64,000 nt of DNA from Thermofilum uzonense (GCF_000993805.1 NZ_CP009961.1:862714-926713), one strand, 5' to 3'. Numbered from the stretch's first letter, positions 33,053 to 41,796 are shown. Numbers and translations are program-made. The notes: generated by a model not told the origin, from the letters alone.

Positions 33053-34318
33053 CTAGAGTAGCTCCAACACCCTGGGCAACATACTCCATCCATGCTCAAA
33101 TATTCCTAGGGTGCCTCTAGCACACTCCCTCTCTGTGAAGCGTGAAAGCTTATCGTTCTCCAGGAGAGGGTGATAGTACAAAATCGGGACAGGATCGTCT
33201 GTGTGTGCCCTCCGCGTATAAGGAGTCGCATGGTCCGCCGTAACTAGGACCGCGACATCCTTGTTCTCTATCTCGGCTAGGAGAGGTTCAACATAGTACT
33301 TGTCGATCGCCTCGATGCTAGCCACCTTAGCCTTGAAATCCCCGTCATGACCCGGCTCATCAGGACCCTTGAGGTGAACATAGACCACATCATTCCTGGC
33401 AAGAAGCTTCAAAGTTGCCTCAAGCCTTATCCTGTAATCCGACTCTTTATCGTTTGTTGGAGGAGAGACAGGCTCAACATCCATCTTGAGGACTCGTGCA
33501 ATGCCTATTTCGACAGGCATCTCTGCCACTGCGCCGAAACGCCGGCCGAACTTCTCACCTATAGGCTGCAGCCTCGGTAGACGGCCTCCGGAGTCCCTCA
33601 AGAGTATAGCGTTTGCAGGGGGTTTACCCTCTCTCATTCTCGCATGGTTCACGGGATGATCCTTAAGGATAGAAATAGCCATCTCTGTAAACCTGTTGAC
33701 GAGCTCTGCAGTCAATCTTGCCTCCTCCGTGTCCTCTAGAGGGTCTGCTTTCGCAACAAAGGGCTGAAACGTGGCCCTAGCTACAGATACATATCCATGC
33801 TTAGCGTAGGCTGGATCCGTGTTGTCAACAGCATCACTGAGCCTGTGCGTAATACTGCCTATAATAACTACGGCCCTATGCCCCACGGTTGCTACAACCC
33901 TCGCGTAGCCGTGATGCACGCCGAGATCAAGCCCGTCCAGTGCTTTTGCAAGCTCGTGTGCCTCCTCGCCTGTGAGATTCCGGCCACACCTCCTATCTAT
34001 AATTCTTCGAGTTTCCGGATCAATTGTAGCGAAGTTTGCACGGAAGGCAACCTCGTATCCTTCTCTGAGAGAAAGACCTGCGCCGACGGCCTCGAGCGGT
34101 CCTCGACCCGTGTATTCTTCGTGAGGGTTGTAGCCGAGGATTGAGATTACCGCTGCATCACTCTCGGGGGCGATGCCCCTCCCTATCGTGTACATCAGGC
34201 CACCTTTAGCCTCCTTTGCAAGTTTATCTAGCGCCGGATGCTTAGCCACTTCAAGAGAGGTCGGGCCGTCTTCAGGCTTGTCGGCAACACCATCCAGTAC
34301 AAGGTATATTAGCTTCAT
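33053..34318 (-). CDS. apgM: Cofactor-independent phosphoglycerate mutase, archaeal type
   Basis: Interconverts 2- and 3-phosphoglycerate in glycolysis and gluconeogenesis. The 421-residue protein has the alkaline-phosphatase-superfamily metal site: LIYLVLDGVADKP at the start, the catalytic Ser in PESDAAVISILGYNP, HLKGPDEPGHDGD, and VTADHATPYTRRAHTDDPVP. GRGPLEAVGAGL is typical of ApgM. It starts at ATG 34318 and appears monocistronic; the next gene upstream on this strand ends at 34360. Confidence 0.95.
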   Translation of the reverse strand: MKLIYLVLDGVADKPEDGPTSLEVAKHPALDKLAKEAKGGLMYTIGRGIAPESDAAVISILGYNPHEEYTGRGPLEAVGAGLSLREGYEVAFRANFATIDPETRRIIDRRCGRNLTGEEAHELAKALDGLDLGVHHGYARVVATVGHRAVVIIGSITHRLSDAVDNTDPAYAKHGYVSVARATFQPFVAKADPLEDTEEARLTAELVNRFTEMAISILKDHPVNHARMREGKPPANAILLRDSGGRLPRLQPIGEKFGRRFGAVAEMPVEIGIARVLKMDVEPVSPPTNDKESDYRIRLEATLKLLARNDVVYVHLKGPDEPGHDGDFKAKVASIEAIDKYYVEPLLAEIENKDVAVLVTADHATPYTRRAHTDDPVPILYYHPLLENDKLSRFTERECARGTLGIFEHGWSMLPRVLELL

Positions 34319-34359
34319 ATGATGCTAAATCATCATCCGGATTATTAATCCAATTGGTG

Positions 34360-34647
34360 TTAAGGCTTGTTAGTTACTTTTTCTGTCTGTTCAATGTAGC
34401 GAAGCCAGCCTTCCAAAACCCCAGGATCCACCTCCTCTCGGTAGCCAGGCCTAAGAATAACCACCTTATCTATATCGATCTTTTCGCCGAGAACTCTCCC
34501 AGATATTGTTATCTCTGAGTACTCGCCGAGAACCTCTTCTAGGATAACCGAGGAGAACTTTAGTGTCAGCCTGCCGCCGGATTCCTCAACACTGTATAAA
34601 CCACTTTTAGATGTGAAAGAAAGAAGCTTTTCCTTCGTTATAATCAT
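34360..34647 (-). CDS. Hypothetical protein
   Basis: A 95-residue protein I do not recognise. The N-terminal half is beta-rich (GLYSVEESGGRLTLKFSSV, EITISGRVLGEKI), followed by a helix (PGVLEGWLRYIEQTEKV). No metal-binding or catalytic motif is visible. It starts at ATG 34647, is divergent from nadE with only 21 bases between, and lies 41 bases upstream of apgM on the same strand, so it may be co-transcribed with that gene. Confidence 0.65.
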   Translation of the reverse strand: MIITKEKLLSFTSKSGLYSVEESGGRLTLKFSSVILEEVLGEYSEITISGRVLGEKIDIDKVVILRPGYREEVDPGVLEGWLRYIEQTEKVTNKP

Positions 34648-34668
34648 TGATATCTATGAAAGGGATAT

Positions 34669-35499
34669 ATGGAGGACGGTATTAAGGTTTTCGAGAGATT
34701 TGTGCTGCCCCGAATAGACCTCGAGCTGGCGAGAAAGTCCATCGTCGAGGGACTGAAAAACTATGTTTTTCAGGTAGCTGGTAAGAAAGGCGGCGTCATA
34801 GGTGTGAGCGGTGGAGTCGACAGTGCCGTGGCGGCCCTACTTGCAGCGGAGGCTTTAGGGAGTGAAAACCTGCACCCGGTTATTCTTCCCAGCTTGGCCA
34901 CTCCTAAGGAGGATGTTGAGGATGCCTTCTTGGTTGCGGAAAAAGCGGGCGTTACACGGGAAAAAGTGGAGGTTATAGAAATCGAGCCTATACTTAGATG
35001 TTTCGACAAAGCGTTGGGCCCGATGACGCATATGGAGAGGGGTAACCTAGCGGCTCGCGTCAGGATGTCGATCCTGCACCAGCGCGCATACAAGTACAAC
35101 AGTATAGTTATAGGTACAGGTGATAAGAGTGAGCTCCTAATAGGCTACTTCACAAAGTATGGCGATGGAGGCGTGGATGTACTGCCGATCGGCGGTCTAT
35201 ACAAGACATACGTTAGGCAAATGGCTCTGCACCTGGGTCTCCCCGAGAGAATAGCGTTTAAGCCGAGTAGCCCTAGATTATGGCCGGATCACGAGGCTGA
35301 GAAGGAGATTGGATTAAGCTACGAGATTATCGACGAGATACTATTCGGGTTGTTCGATAAAAGGCTAAAACCCGAGGAGGTTAGCAAGCAAACCGGCATC
35401 AGTATGGAGATTATACAGCGTGTAATAAACATGCACCTGAAAACCGATCATAAGCGTAGGCCTCCACCCGTTATCGAGCCGGTGATCCGTTACCTGTAA
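34669..35499 (+). CDS. nadE: NH3-dependent NAD synthetase
   Basis: Final step of NAD synthesis: amidates deamido-NAD with ammonia and ATP. The 276-residue protein has the PP-loop VIGVSGGVDSAVAALLAAEA at about residue 43, NLAARVRMSILHQRAYKYN and GTGDKSELLIGYFTKYGDGG, all typical of the ammonia-using type without a glutaminase domain. It starts at ATG 34669; TTATAAT at 34638-34644 is about 27 bases upstream, suggesting a leaderless transcript. Its last 29 bases overlap the convergent MFS gene. Confidence 0.95.
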   Translation: MEDGIKVFERFVLPRIDLELARKSIVEGLKNYVFQVAGKKGGVIGVSGGVDSAVAALLAAEALGSENLHPVILPSLATPKEDVEDAFLVAEKAGVTREKVEVIEIEPILRCFDKALGPMTHMERGNLAARVRMSILHQRAYKYNSIVIGTGDKSELLIGYFTKYGDGGVDVLPIGGLYKTYVRQMALHLGLPERIAFKPSSPRLWPDHEAEKEIGLSYEIIDEILFGLFDKRLKPEEVSKQTGISMEIIQRVINMHLKTDHKRRPPPVIEPVIRYL

Positions 35500-36733
35500 G
35501 CTGCTGATCTATGACCAGGGTTACGGACTTAAAGAGCACGATGAGTAAGGGTGTGAGGAGCACCCTGAGAATAAGGCCGGCCACGAATGGTGTGTGAGGA
35601 CTTAGAGCGTTGTACATCCAGCCCCCTATTATTGCTCCAATGCTCCAGGCTATCACCGGGGGGATGCCCATGAGCGCGTATACACGTCCTCTATGCTCCT
35701 TGGGAACCAGGTCTGCTCTGAGCGTCGAGTAGGCTATACCGTAGAGGGGGCCGCCGAGAGAACCCATCAGCGAAGAAAAGGCCAAGAGTGGCATCGTGTA
35801 ACTTGTGTGGGGCGGGGTTAAGACGAAGACAAGAAGGCTCAAGGTTCCTAAGATGTGCCCCCATAGAATCGAGAAGCCTCTCCCCTGCTTGTCAGCTATG
35901 TATCCTGCTGGAAGGGTAAACAGGAGTCCTGTAACTCCTCCTAGAGTGGCTAAGAGTCCTAGTCCAGTTTTATCCACGCCCAGGTAATAATACATGTAAT
36001 AGTTTCCTAGGAATGTTACACCTCCCAGAAAGTTTAGAATGACGTCGACTAGTATTAAGTTGGTTATGTGCTGCTTCATTACAGCGAGAGCTTTCCTGTA
36101 AGCTTCCACGAAGCCTCCATGATTATCGCTTGTGGGGAGGGTTTCCTCCATGTATCGTAGACGCATCCAAGTTATGAAGAAGCCGACTATGGCGCTAAGC
36201 AGGAAACTAAGCCTAACACCATCGACTATCCCTAGAGCGTTTACGGCTGCGGCGCCGCCCAAGGGGGCTACAGAGGAGGCTAGTCCGCTCAGGAAGTTTA
36301 CAAAAGCATAGGTTCGCCCCCTTGTCTGGAGCATAACAGAGTCAGCTTGTATTCCTTCAAGGGCAGGCTGGTAGAAAAGTGATAGGCTGTTGAGCCCTGT
36401 TAAGATAGCGTAGGAGCGCCAGTCGGGGGCAAAGACCATTAAAAGGTAGATAAGGGAAACGAGTAGAGTCCCGATGATTATTATTTTTTTCCTGCCGTGC
36501 CTGTCCGCTATATATCCTCCAATTACCCTGGAGGCAGCATTAGCAAGCTGCTGGAAAGACTGTACTATCGAGATATCCTCTGTTGTTGCGCCAAGCCGGC
36601 TTACATAGAGCTGTATATATGGGCCTGACATTGCTTGAACAGGCGACCATAATAGCCATCCCGCTGCAAGCACTTTTATGTTCCTGGGGAGGCCCTTAAC
36701 CTTCGAGAAGACTTCCCGGAACTCTCTCATCAT
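35471..36733 (-). CDS. Major facilitator superfamily transporter
   Basis: Twelve-helix transporter of 420 residues. The MFS signature between helices 2 and 3 is GGYIADRHGRKKIIIIG, repeated in the second half as AGYIADKQGRG between helices 8 and 9, showing the two six-helix halves. The substrate cannot be inferred. ATG 36733 (or the adjacent 36730) lies behind CGAGG. Its end overlaps nadE by 29 bases in convergent orientation. No neighbouring pathway gene suggests a role. Confidence 0.88.
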   Translation of the reverse strand: MMREFREVFSKVKGLPRNIKVLAAGWLLWSPVQAMSGPYIQLYVSRLGATTEDISIVQSFQQLANAASRVIGGYIADRHGRKKIIIIGTLLVSLIYLLMVFAPDWRSYAILTGLNSLSLFYQPALEGIQADSVMLQTRGRTYAFVNFLSGLASSVAPLGGAAAVNALGIVDGVRLSFLLSAIVGFFITWMRLRYMEETLPTSDNHGGFVEAYRKALAVMKQHITNLILVDVILNFLGGVTFLGNYYMYYYLGVDKTGLGLLATLGGVTGLLFTLPAGYIADKQGRGFSILWGHILGTLSLLVFVLTPPHTSYTMPLLAFSSLMGSLGGPLYGIAYSTLRADLVPKEHRGRVYALMGIPPVIAWSIGAIIGGWMYNALSPHTPFVAGLILRVLLTPLLIVLFKSVTLVIDQQLTGNGSPAR

Positions 36734-36801
36734 ATATACCTCGAGAAATCATAGACACCTAGTCTTAAATTTTATTTAAGTGTACTTGATAAAAACAATG
36801 G

Positions 36802-37467
36802 TTGGAAGTGAAGAGACCCGTGCTCTTGACAATCATTGCAGGGATAATCCTTGCAGGAGTAATCTACTACATCTACACTTCGAGTTTTGAGGACGCAAAG
36901 GTCCTTTTATCGCATGCAAAGAGCTCCATTTTGAGCTGGAAGGGCTGGGGCTTCGAGGAACGCATTAATTGCTCGGACACTTACGTCTTCGTTAAGGGTA
37001 ATGTGAGCTTGGCTACACATGAAATCTCGACAAGCATATCCGTGGTGCCTAAGCAGGGGAGCCCCGAGGCCTACCTCTTCTACTCGAATAAGAGCACCTC
37101 GCTTGTAAATCTTGAGGGGGCGTGGATCTCGAGGGGGAGAGGATGGGATGTAGAGGACCTACTAGTATTAAGGCTTCTCGACGTGGCCATGAACTCGACC
37201 GAGATATATATTAGAGGGATTCCTGAAGGAAAAGTCATCTTATTCAATTCCACTTGCGGCAAAACATGCTTGGATGTTTTCACCCTTACGGCAGCTCTAA
37301 CCGAGACGAAGATTTCTAGCCCCTCTGTTGTCTCGGGCAGGATAAAGTTGACCTTGAATGGGCAGCCTGAAAGCCTGGTGGTCGTCTTTAAGGGTGAAAA
37401 AGGGGTATGCAGGTTGGAGTATGACCTTATCCCGTATAATGAACAGCCATTAATCATCAAGCCGTAA
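36802..37467 (+). CDS. Membrane-anchored extracytoplasmic protein, unknown
   Basis: I do not recognise this 221-residue protein. Residues 6-25 are a membrane anchor (VLLTIIAGIILAGVIYYIY), and the rest looks like a folded external domain rich in beta strands. It has five N-glycosylation sequons (NCS, NVS, NKS, NST, NST) and four cysteines including a TCGKTC pair, which suggest a disulfide-stabilised glycoprotein outside the cell. The start is TTG 36802 or GTG 36808. It precedes the heme O synthase-like gene by 62 bases on the same strand. Confidence 0.7.
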   Translation: MEVKRPVLLTIIAGIILAGVIYYIYTSSFEDAKVLLSHAKSSILSWKGWGFEERINCSDTYVFVKGNVSLATHEISTSISVVPKQGSPEAYLFYSNKSTSLVNLEGAWISRGRGWDVEDLLVLRLLDVAMNSTEIYIRGIPEGKVILFNSTCGKTCLDVFTLTAALTETKISSPSVVSGRIKLTLNGQPESLVVVFKGEKGVCRLEYDLIPYNEQPLIIKP

Positions 37468-37529
37468 AGCCTAATTATAGCGGATTGTAGACTAAAAATT
37501 TAATATTCTCCAGGTGAGATTCTCACGCT

Positions 37530-38384
37530 ATGAATCTAACGTTTAAAGAGTTGCTGTTCGACTTCTTCAAACTTAAACAAAGTTTGCTATTGATTTGGAC
37601 CGGATTCTTCGCCTTCCTGGCGGCAAGCAACGTGAAGCCTAACCCTTCTCATCTCGTCCTGACCCTCCTCTCTATGTTTTTTACAATGTCGGGCACAGTT
37701 GGGCTTAACATGGTATTGGATGCTGATATAGATTCCTTAATGTTTCGGACTCATAGGAGACCTATTCCCTCAGGTAGACTGAGCAAGCAGGAGGGGGCTC
37801 TTCTAAGCCTTCTCGCGGTTGCTATTGGTCTCGTTCTAGGTGTAATGGTCAACTTTTGGGTGTTCTTAGCGGGACTTTTAGGCTTCACTATAGATATAAT
37901 CTTGTATACATACCTCCTGAAAAGAAGGAGCCCCTGGAGCACTGTCTTCGGCGGCTTTGCGGGTGGTATGCCAGCTCTGGGGGGATGGGTAGGAGCTACA
38001 GGAAGCCTAGACATGCATGGTGTCCTCCTCATGCTCCTTGTAGCCGTTTGGAGCAACCTTCACATATGGACTCTCGCAACGTACTATGTCGAGGATTATA
38101 GGAGAGCAAGCGTCCCGATGCTTCCCGTAGTAATGGGCGAGAGAGCCGGGGTTTTAGGCTCCATTACATCAGCTATCATAGTGGGTCTGATCGTATATTC
38201 CCTTTATACTCTAGGCGTCTTAACAACATATGGGTTCCTCCTATCTATAGTTCCGCTTGTGATCGTGCTCTTTTATCTAACGAAGGGATTAATGACAAAA
38301 GAATACAAGACCTGGTCTTACAAGGCTTTCAAAATTGCCAATATGTTCATGGCTATAGTGTTTCTAGCGTTAATATTGCGATAA
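37530..38384 (+). CDS. UbiA-family prenyltransferase, heme O synthase-like
   Basis: Membrane prenyltransferase of 284 residues with about eight helices. The first aspartate motif is NMVLDADIDSLMFRTHRRPIP, whose DADIDSLMxRTxxRP form is characteristic of protoheme IX farnesyltransferase (CtaB/CyoE). YTYLLKRRSPWSTVFGGFAGG followed by MPALGGW is also CtaB-like. It would make heme O for a terminal oxidase, which is not encoded in this window. The start is ATG 37530. It converges on the MenA-like gene, with 25 bases between the stops. Confidence 0.85.
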   Translation: MNLTFKELLFDFFKLKQSLLLIWTGFFAFLAASNVKPNPSHLVLTLLSMFFTMSGTVGLNMVLDADIDSLMFRTHRRPIPSGRLSKQEGALLSLLAVAIGLVLGVMVNFWVFLAGLLGFTIDIILYTYLLKRRSPWSTVFGGFAGGMPALGGWVGATGSLDMHGVLLMLLVAVWSNLHIWTLATYYVEDYRRASVPMLPVVMGERAGVLGSITSAIIVGLIVYSLYTLGVLTTYGFLLSIVPLVIVLFYLTKGLMTKEYKTWSYKAFKIANMFMAIVFLALILR

Positions 38385-38409
38385 GGATTCATGCCTTCAT
38401 TGCCTCCGG

Positions 38410-39306
38410 TTAGAATCTAATAACAAGGCCGAGAGCCAAGCCCAAAATATACCATATAGCGAAGTCTTGTACCAGCTTTGCCGTCATAGGGTCTGCTGTG
38501 GCAGGAATCTCTTTTTGGAACATCTTCACAAGTCTGAAAGCACTCGGGAGTGTTAAGATGGGGAGAAGCGCGGTTAAGGGTACTAGTCGAAGAGCCGTCA
38601 ACACGACAAGAACCATATATGCTAGATACACTTCAAAGTAGGCGAAGAATCTTAACCCCTTTTCACGGCCGAGCAGAACTTCAAGGGTTGTGGCCCCCCG
38701 GCTTTTGTCGAACTCTATGTCCCTCAGGTTGTTTGCGGTAAGAACAGCAGCCACTAGCAAGCCTATTGGTATGCTTGCGAGGACCGGTTGTAGGTCGAGA
38801 AGGCCCGTCTGAACATAATAGGTTCCAAGCCACATGAGTGGCCCCCAGCTCAGAAAGACTGAGAGTTCTCCAAGAGCCTTGTACTTCAAGCCCAACAATC
38901 CGGAGTATCCTATCACGAAGAACACGCCGGAGAGTGCAAGGAGGATTACTATGAGGGTTCTATAGATTGCAAGTATAAAGGCGAAAAAGAGCCCGGCGGC
39001 TAAAAGTGTGAGAGCAAAATTCCTGAGCTTTTCTGGGGTTGTCAAGCCGGTTATAAGGGGGTGGGGGCGATACTGGGTTGTAGGCGCTCCTGGGATGTCA
39101 ACGCCTCGTTTCGTGTCGTAGTAGTCGTTCAGCACGTTTGCCGAGGCATGTAGCAAAGTTACCCCTAGAAGTGTCGCTATGAAAAATGGAAGGTTTAGGA
39201 TACCTGTCAGGAAGTAGGTGTAGACCGTAGCGGCTGTGATAGAGGAAGCCGTCATGACAAATGACCAGGGTCGGGTCGCTATGAACCAGGCTCTAAGGTT
39301 CTTCAT
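38410..39306 (-). CDS. UbiA-family prenyltransferase, MenA-like
   Basis: Membrane prenyltransferase of 298 residues, probably attaching the isoprenoid tail to a naphthoquinone precursor. It has ATRPWSFVMTASSI at the N-terminus, the aspartate motif NVLNDYYDTKRGVD, YRPHPLITG, and the second motif NNLRDIEFDKSRGATTL, matching 1,4-dihydroxy-2-naphthoate prenyltransferase (MenA). The product could be the quinone used by the complex I at the left edge. The start is ATG 39306. It is divergent from the CbiM operon. Confidence 0.88.
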   Translation of the reverse strand: MKNLRAWFIATRPWSFVMTASSITAATVYTYFLTGILNLPFFIATLLGVTLLHASANVLNDYYDTKRGVDIPGAPTTQYRPHPLITGLTTPEKLRNFALTLLAAGLFFAFILAIYRTLIVILLALSGVFFVIGYSGLLGLKYKALGELSVFLSWGPLMWLGTYYVQTGLLDLQPVLASIPIGLLVAAVLTANNLRDIEFDKSRGATTLEVLLGREKGLRFFAYFEVYLAYMVLVVLTALRLVPLTALLPILTLPSAFRLVKMFQKEIPATADPMTAKLVQDFAIWYILGLALGLVIRF

Positions 39307-39385
39307 ACGACATATTCTTCCCGAAAAAACTTATATTTTCATCTATTAGATTATTGTATTACCAAAACATATTATAATGAGTTAA

Positions 39386-39415
39386 GCATAAATAATCGGA
39401 TATAGGATGTTATGC
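39386..39415. promoter_or_regulatory. Inverted repeat in the cbiM promoter
   Basis: The hexamers gcataa (39386-39391) and ttatgc (39410-39415) form a perfect inverted repeat with an 18-base spacer, bracketing the likely transcript start just before the cbiM ATG at 39423. The layout recalls NikR operators (GTATGA-N16-TCATAC), though sequence and spacing differ. A metal-responsive operator is plausible. Confidence 0.4.
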
Positions 39416-39422
39416 GATAAAC

Positions 39423-40037
39423 ATGCACATCCCCGACGGATACCTTGACCCCTTAACGTGCGCGGTCACCTATCTTATTTCTCTGGCCGTAGGCTTCTAT
39501 GCGTTTAAAAAGGCCAAGCATGCTCCCGAGGAGACTAAAGCCCTACTACCTGTTCTTGCTGCAGCGATCTTCGTCGCCCAGATGCTGAACTGGCCTATAC
39601 CTGGAGGCACATCATTGCATCTTGTAGGCGGGGCTCTTGCCTCAATCCTCGTGGGGCCCTGGCTAGCTTACCTCGCAATGGCTCTTGTACTGTTGACACA
39701 GGCGCTAATATTCCACGATGGGGGTATCACAACCCTCGGAGCAAACATTCTCAACATGGGGGTGGTAGCCGTGTTCACAGGTTATTTTGTCTACAGGCTT
39801 GCCCCGGAGAAATATAAGGTCATAGCGAGCTTTCTGGCGGGCTGGCTTAGCATAACTTTAGCAGGAATTGTATGCGGGGTCGAGCTGGGGTTATCCTCGA
39901 GCTTTCTTTATGGGCTAGGAATCACTGTTCCAGTGATGGGTGGATGGCACGCTGTTCTAGGTGTTGTTGAGGGGGCTATAACCGCTGGTGTATACGCCTA
40001 TCTAAAAGCCAGGCATCCCACCCTTATCAAGGGGTGA
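39423..40037 (+). CDS. cbiM: Cobalt/nickel ECF transporter, CbiM substrate component
   Basis: Metal-binding membrane subunit of a group I ECF importer, 204 residues and about seven helices. It begins MHIPDGYLDP, the hallmark of CbiM/NikM in which the N-terminal Met and His2 bind Co2+ or Ni2+. GGTSLHLVGGALASILVGPW and FHDGGITTLGANILNMG are also typical. The start must be ATG 39423, since the metal site needs this N-terminus. Cobalt and nickel types cannot be told apart by eye; the group 4 hydrogenase in the window would need nickel, and the B12-type radical SAM protein cobalt. Confidence 0.94.
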   Translation: MHIPDGYLDPLTCAVTYLISLAVGFYAFKKAKHAPEETKALLPVLAAAIFVAQMLNWPIPGGTSLHLVGGALASILVGPWLAYLAMALVLLTQALIFHDGGITTLGANILNMGVVAVFTGYFVYRLAPEKYKVIASFLAGWLSITLAGIVCGVELGLSSSFLYGLGITVPVMGGWHAVLGVVEGAITAGVYAYLKARHPTLIKG

Positions 40038-40345
40038 TTAACTTGAGTATGAGAGAGTATTTCATAAAATATAAGAAGGCTTTTACCCTTATCGGCCTGC
40101 TACTCGTCATTAGTCCAATTTTCGGAGTGTATTTGGCAAGCCTAATCGGGTATCACGAGCCCCTCGACATCGCCGCTAGTATGCTTGGCCTGAACGAGAC
40201 TACAGAGGAGATAAACTGGACACCCTTGCTCGACTACACCGTGCCCGGTCTCCCTGACTGGCTAGGATATATCGTTTCCGGTGTCATAGGCGTGCTTGTC
40301 GTTCTTGTCTTAGCATTTGTTTTCCTTAAGCTGACGAGGTTGTAG
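40034..40345 (+). CDS. CbiN/PDGLE-type component of the metal ECF transporter
   Basis: Small membrane protein of 103 residues with two helices (about 16-36 and 77-100) and an external loop between them. YHEPLDIAASMLGL matches the PDGLE/CbiN-type accessory subunit that activates CbiM for metal loading. GTG 40034 overlaps the cbiM stop (GTGA); ATG 40049 is an alternative start. It lies between cbiM and cbiQ in a four-gene operon. Confidence 0.85.
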   Translation: MINLSMREYFIKYKKAFTLIGLLLVISPIFGVYLASLIGYHEPLDIAASMLGLNETTEEINWTPLLDYTVPGLPDWLGYIVSGVIGVLVVLVLAFVFLKLTRL

Positions 40346-40347
40346 GG

Positions 40348-41076
40348 TTGAAAGCTAAAGATATTGTTTTTTCCCTGACCGCAAGGATTCTCGAAGAGCT
40401 TTCAAGCAGTGAGACATCTTTGAGCTACAGCAGTTTAGTTCTCATTGCAGGCTTACTGCTCACCGCTGTGTCCTCCTTTTCAAACTCCTTGCTGGCGCTT
40501 GCCGCGGTAGTGGTTTTTAGCGGTGTTCTAGCCTTTGCGTCTAGGAAGGAGAAAAGTTGGCTTATAGTCACAGTAATCTCGGCCTTATTCTCCTTTATTG
40601 TTTCCTTTCCAGTCTACGTAAGTCCACAGCTTAACTTCAAAGGCTCTGTTGACGCAGCAACCTTCATAGCTAGGGCTACCGCATCGGCTTCAGTCTTCAC
40701 CGCTTTTTACAGCTACATGGGGTGGCGTGGACTCTTAAACGGGCTGAGGGGCTTGAAAGCTCTAGGAGATATGGGTGAACATGTAGCCTTTACGTTAAGG
40801 TTCATACCGCTCTTCGCTTTTAAGGCTGACAAGATGCTTGTTGCACGTGAAGCCAGAGTATTCACGGTGAATAGAGAGCCGACGTGGAGGATCTCACTTA
40901 GCATTGTGGGAGACATTTTGGCTGCAAGCTTTATTAAGGCGTATTGGGCCAGACTGGCGTTTACCGCAAGGAACTTTGGAGAGTTGAGAGTAAAGCGAGG
41001 ATCATACAGAGCAGATTTAGGGGAAATTACGATCGTCATTTTAGCAGCTATATTAATCGTCGCCTGCTTGGTGTAA
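40348..41076 (+). CDS. cbiQ: Cobalt/nickel ECF transporter, CbiQ transmembrane component
   Basis: Transmembrane coupling subunit of 242 residues. It has several helices in the N-terminal half, then the coupling region with FTLRFIPLFAFKADKMLVARE and AARSF-like segments such as YWARLAFTARNFGE, which contact the ATPase. It starts at TTG 40348, directly after the PDGLE gene, and ends three bases before cbiO. It links the metal-binding CbiM/N part to the CbiO motor. Confidence 0.88.
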   Translation: MKAKDIVFSLTARILEELSSSETSLSYSSLVLIAGLLLTAVSSFSNSLLALAAVVVFSGVLAFASRKEKSWLIVTVISALFSFIVSFPVYVSPQLNFKGSVDAATFIARATASASVFTAFYSYMGWRGLLNGLRGLKALGDMGEHVAFTLRFIPLFAFKADKMLVAREARVFTVNREPTWRISLSIVGDILAASFIKAYWARLAFTARNFGELRVKRGSYRADLGEITIVILAAILIVACLV

Positions 41077-41079
41077 ATC

Positions 41080-41796
41080 GTGTTTGGCTGCGAGGATCTC
41101 TGGGTGTCACTACCCACAACCGGTGAAGTTTTGAAAGGAGTAAGCCTTGTAGTCAACAAGGGGGAGATAGTAGCTCTTCTCGGGCCAAACGGTAGCGGGA
41201 AAACAACCCTCATACTCGCCCTAGCCGGGCTTCTAAACGCTAGATCGGGAAAGGTAACCCTTGAAGGCGTGGAGCTTCGGCTTCAGCTGCCAGAGGCGAG
41301 GAGAAGAATAGGGGTTTTGTTCCAGGATCCTGACGATCAATTGTTTAACCCTACAGTGATGGACGAGTTAATGTTCACGCTCGACCAGCTAGGATTGCCG
41401 CCCCAAGATAAGGAGAGGAGAGTAAAGGAAGTAGCCTCCCTGCTCAACATCGAGCATATACTTCACAGGCCAGTGTATAGTCTAAGCTTTGGAGAGAAGA
41501 GGCGTGTTGCTCTTGCATCGATACTGGTTTACGATCCAGAGTACCTCCTCCTAGATGAGCCCACAGCCAACATTGACCCGGGCAACCTTAATATTATGCT
41601 GAAAGTGGTCTGCTCTCTGAGGAAAGCCGGCAAGGGTATACTCCTCGCTACCCAGGCTGTTGATCTAGTCAACAGGCTAGCGAGTAGAGTCTACGTGATG
41701 AACGAGGGTAGGATCATATGGTCCGGAGGGCCCGAAATCCCGGAAGAAGTGCTTGTAAGGGCTGGATTGAAAACCGGGCAAGTGGCATGCCAATAA
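41080..41796 (+). CDS. cbiO: Cobalt/nickel ECF transporter ATPase CbiO, H-loop His replaced
   Basis: ATP-binding motor of the metal importer, 238 residues from GTG 41080. Walker A LLGPNGSGKTTLI, Q-loop LFQDPDDQLFNPTV, signature LSFGEKRRVAL and Walker B LLLDEPTANIDP are intact. The switch region, normally STHDVDL with a catalytic His, reads ATQAVDL, so the His is Gln. This residue normally positions the gamma-phosphate for hydrolysis. The protein may hydrolyse ATP slowly or pair with another ATPase. It ends the cbiM operon. Confidence 0.92.
   Translation: MFGCEDLWVSLPTTGEVLKGVSLVVNKGEIVALLGPNGSGKTTLILALAGLLNARSGKVTLEGVELRLQLPEARRRIGVLFQDPDDQLFNPTVMDELMFTLDQLGLPPQDKERRVKEVASLLNIEHILHRPVYSLSFGEKRRVALASILVYDPEYLLLDEPTANIDPGNLNIMLKVVCSLRKAGKGILLATQAVDLVNRLASRVYVMNEGRIIWSGGPEIPEEVLVRAGLKTGQVACQ

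Noticed and set aside
40713-41213. A 166-codon open frame on the minus strand across cbiQ and cbiO.
   Set aside because: It is antisense to two well-supported genes, and its composition reflects the opposite strand.
39423-41796. Naming the transporter firmly as a nickel (NikMNQO) importer because of the hydrogenase.
   Set aside because: CbiM and NikM cannot be separated by eye, and a B12-type radical SAM protein gives equal reason for cobalt; left as cobalt/nickel.
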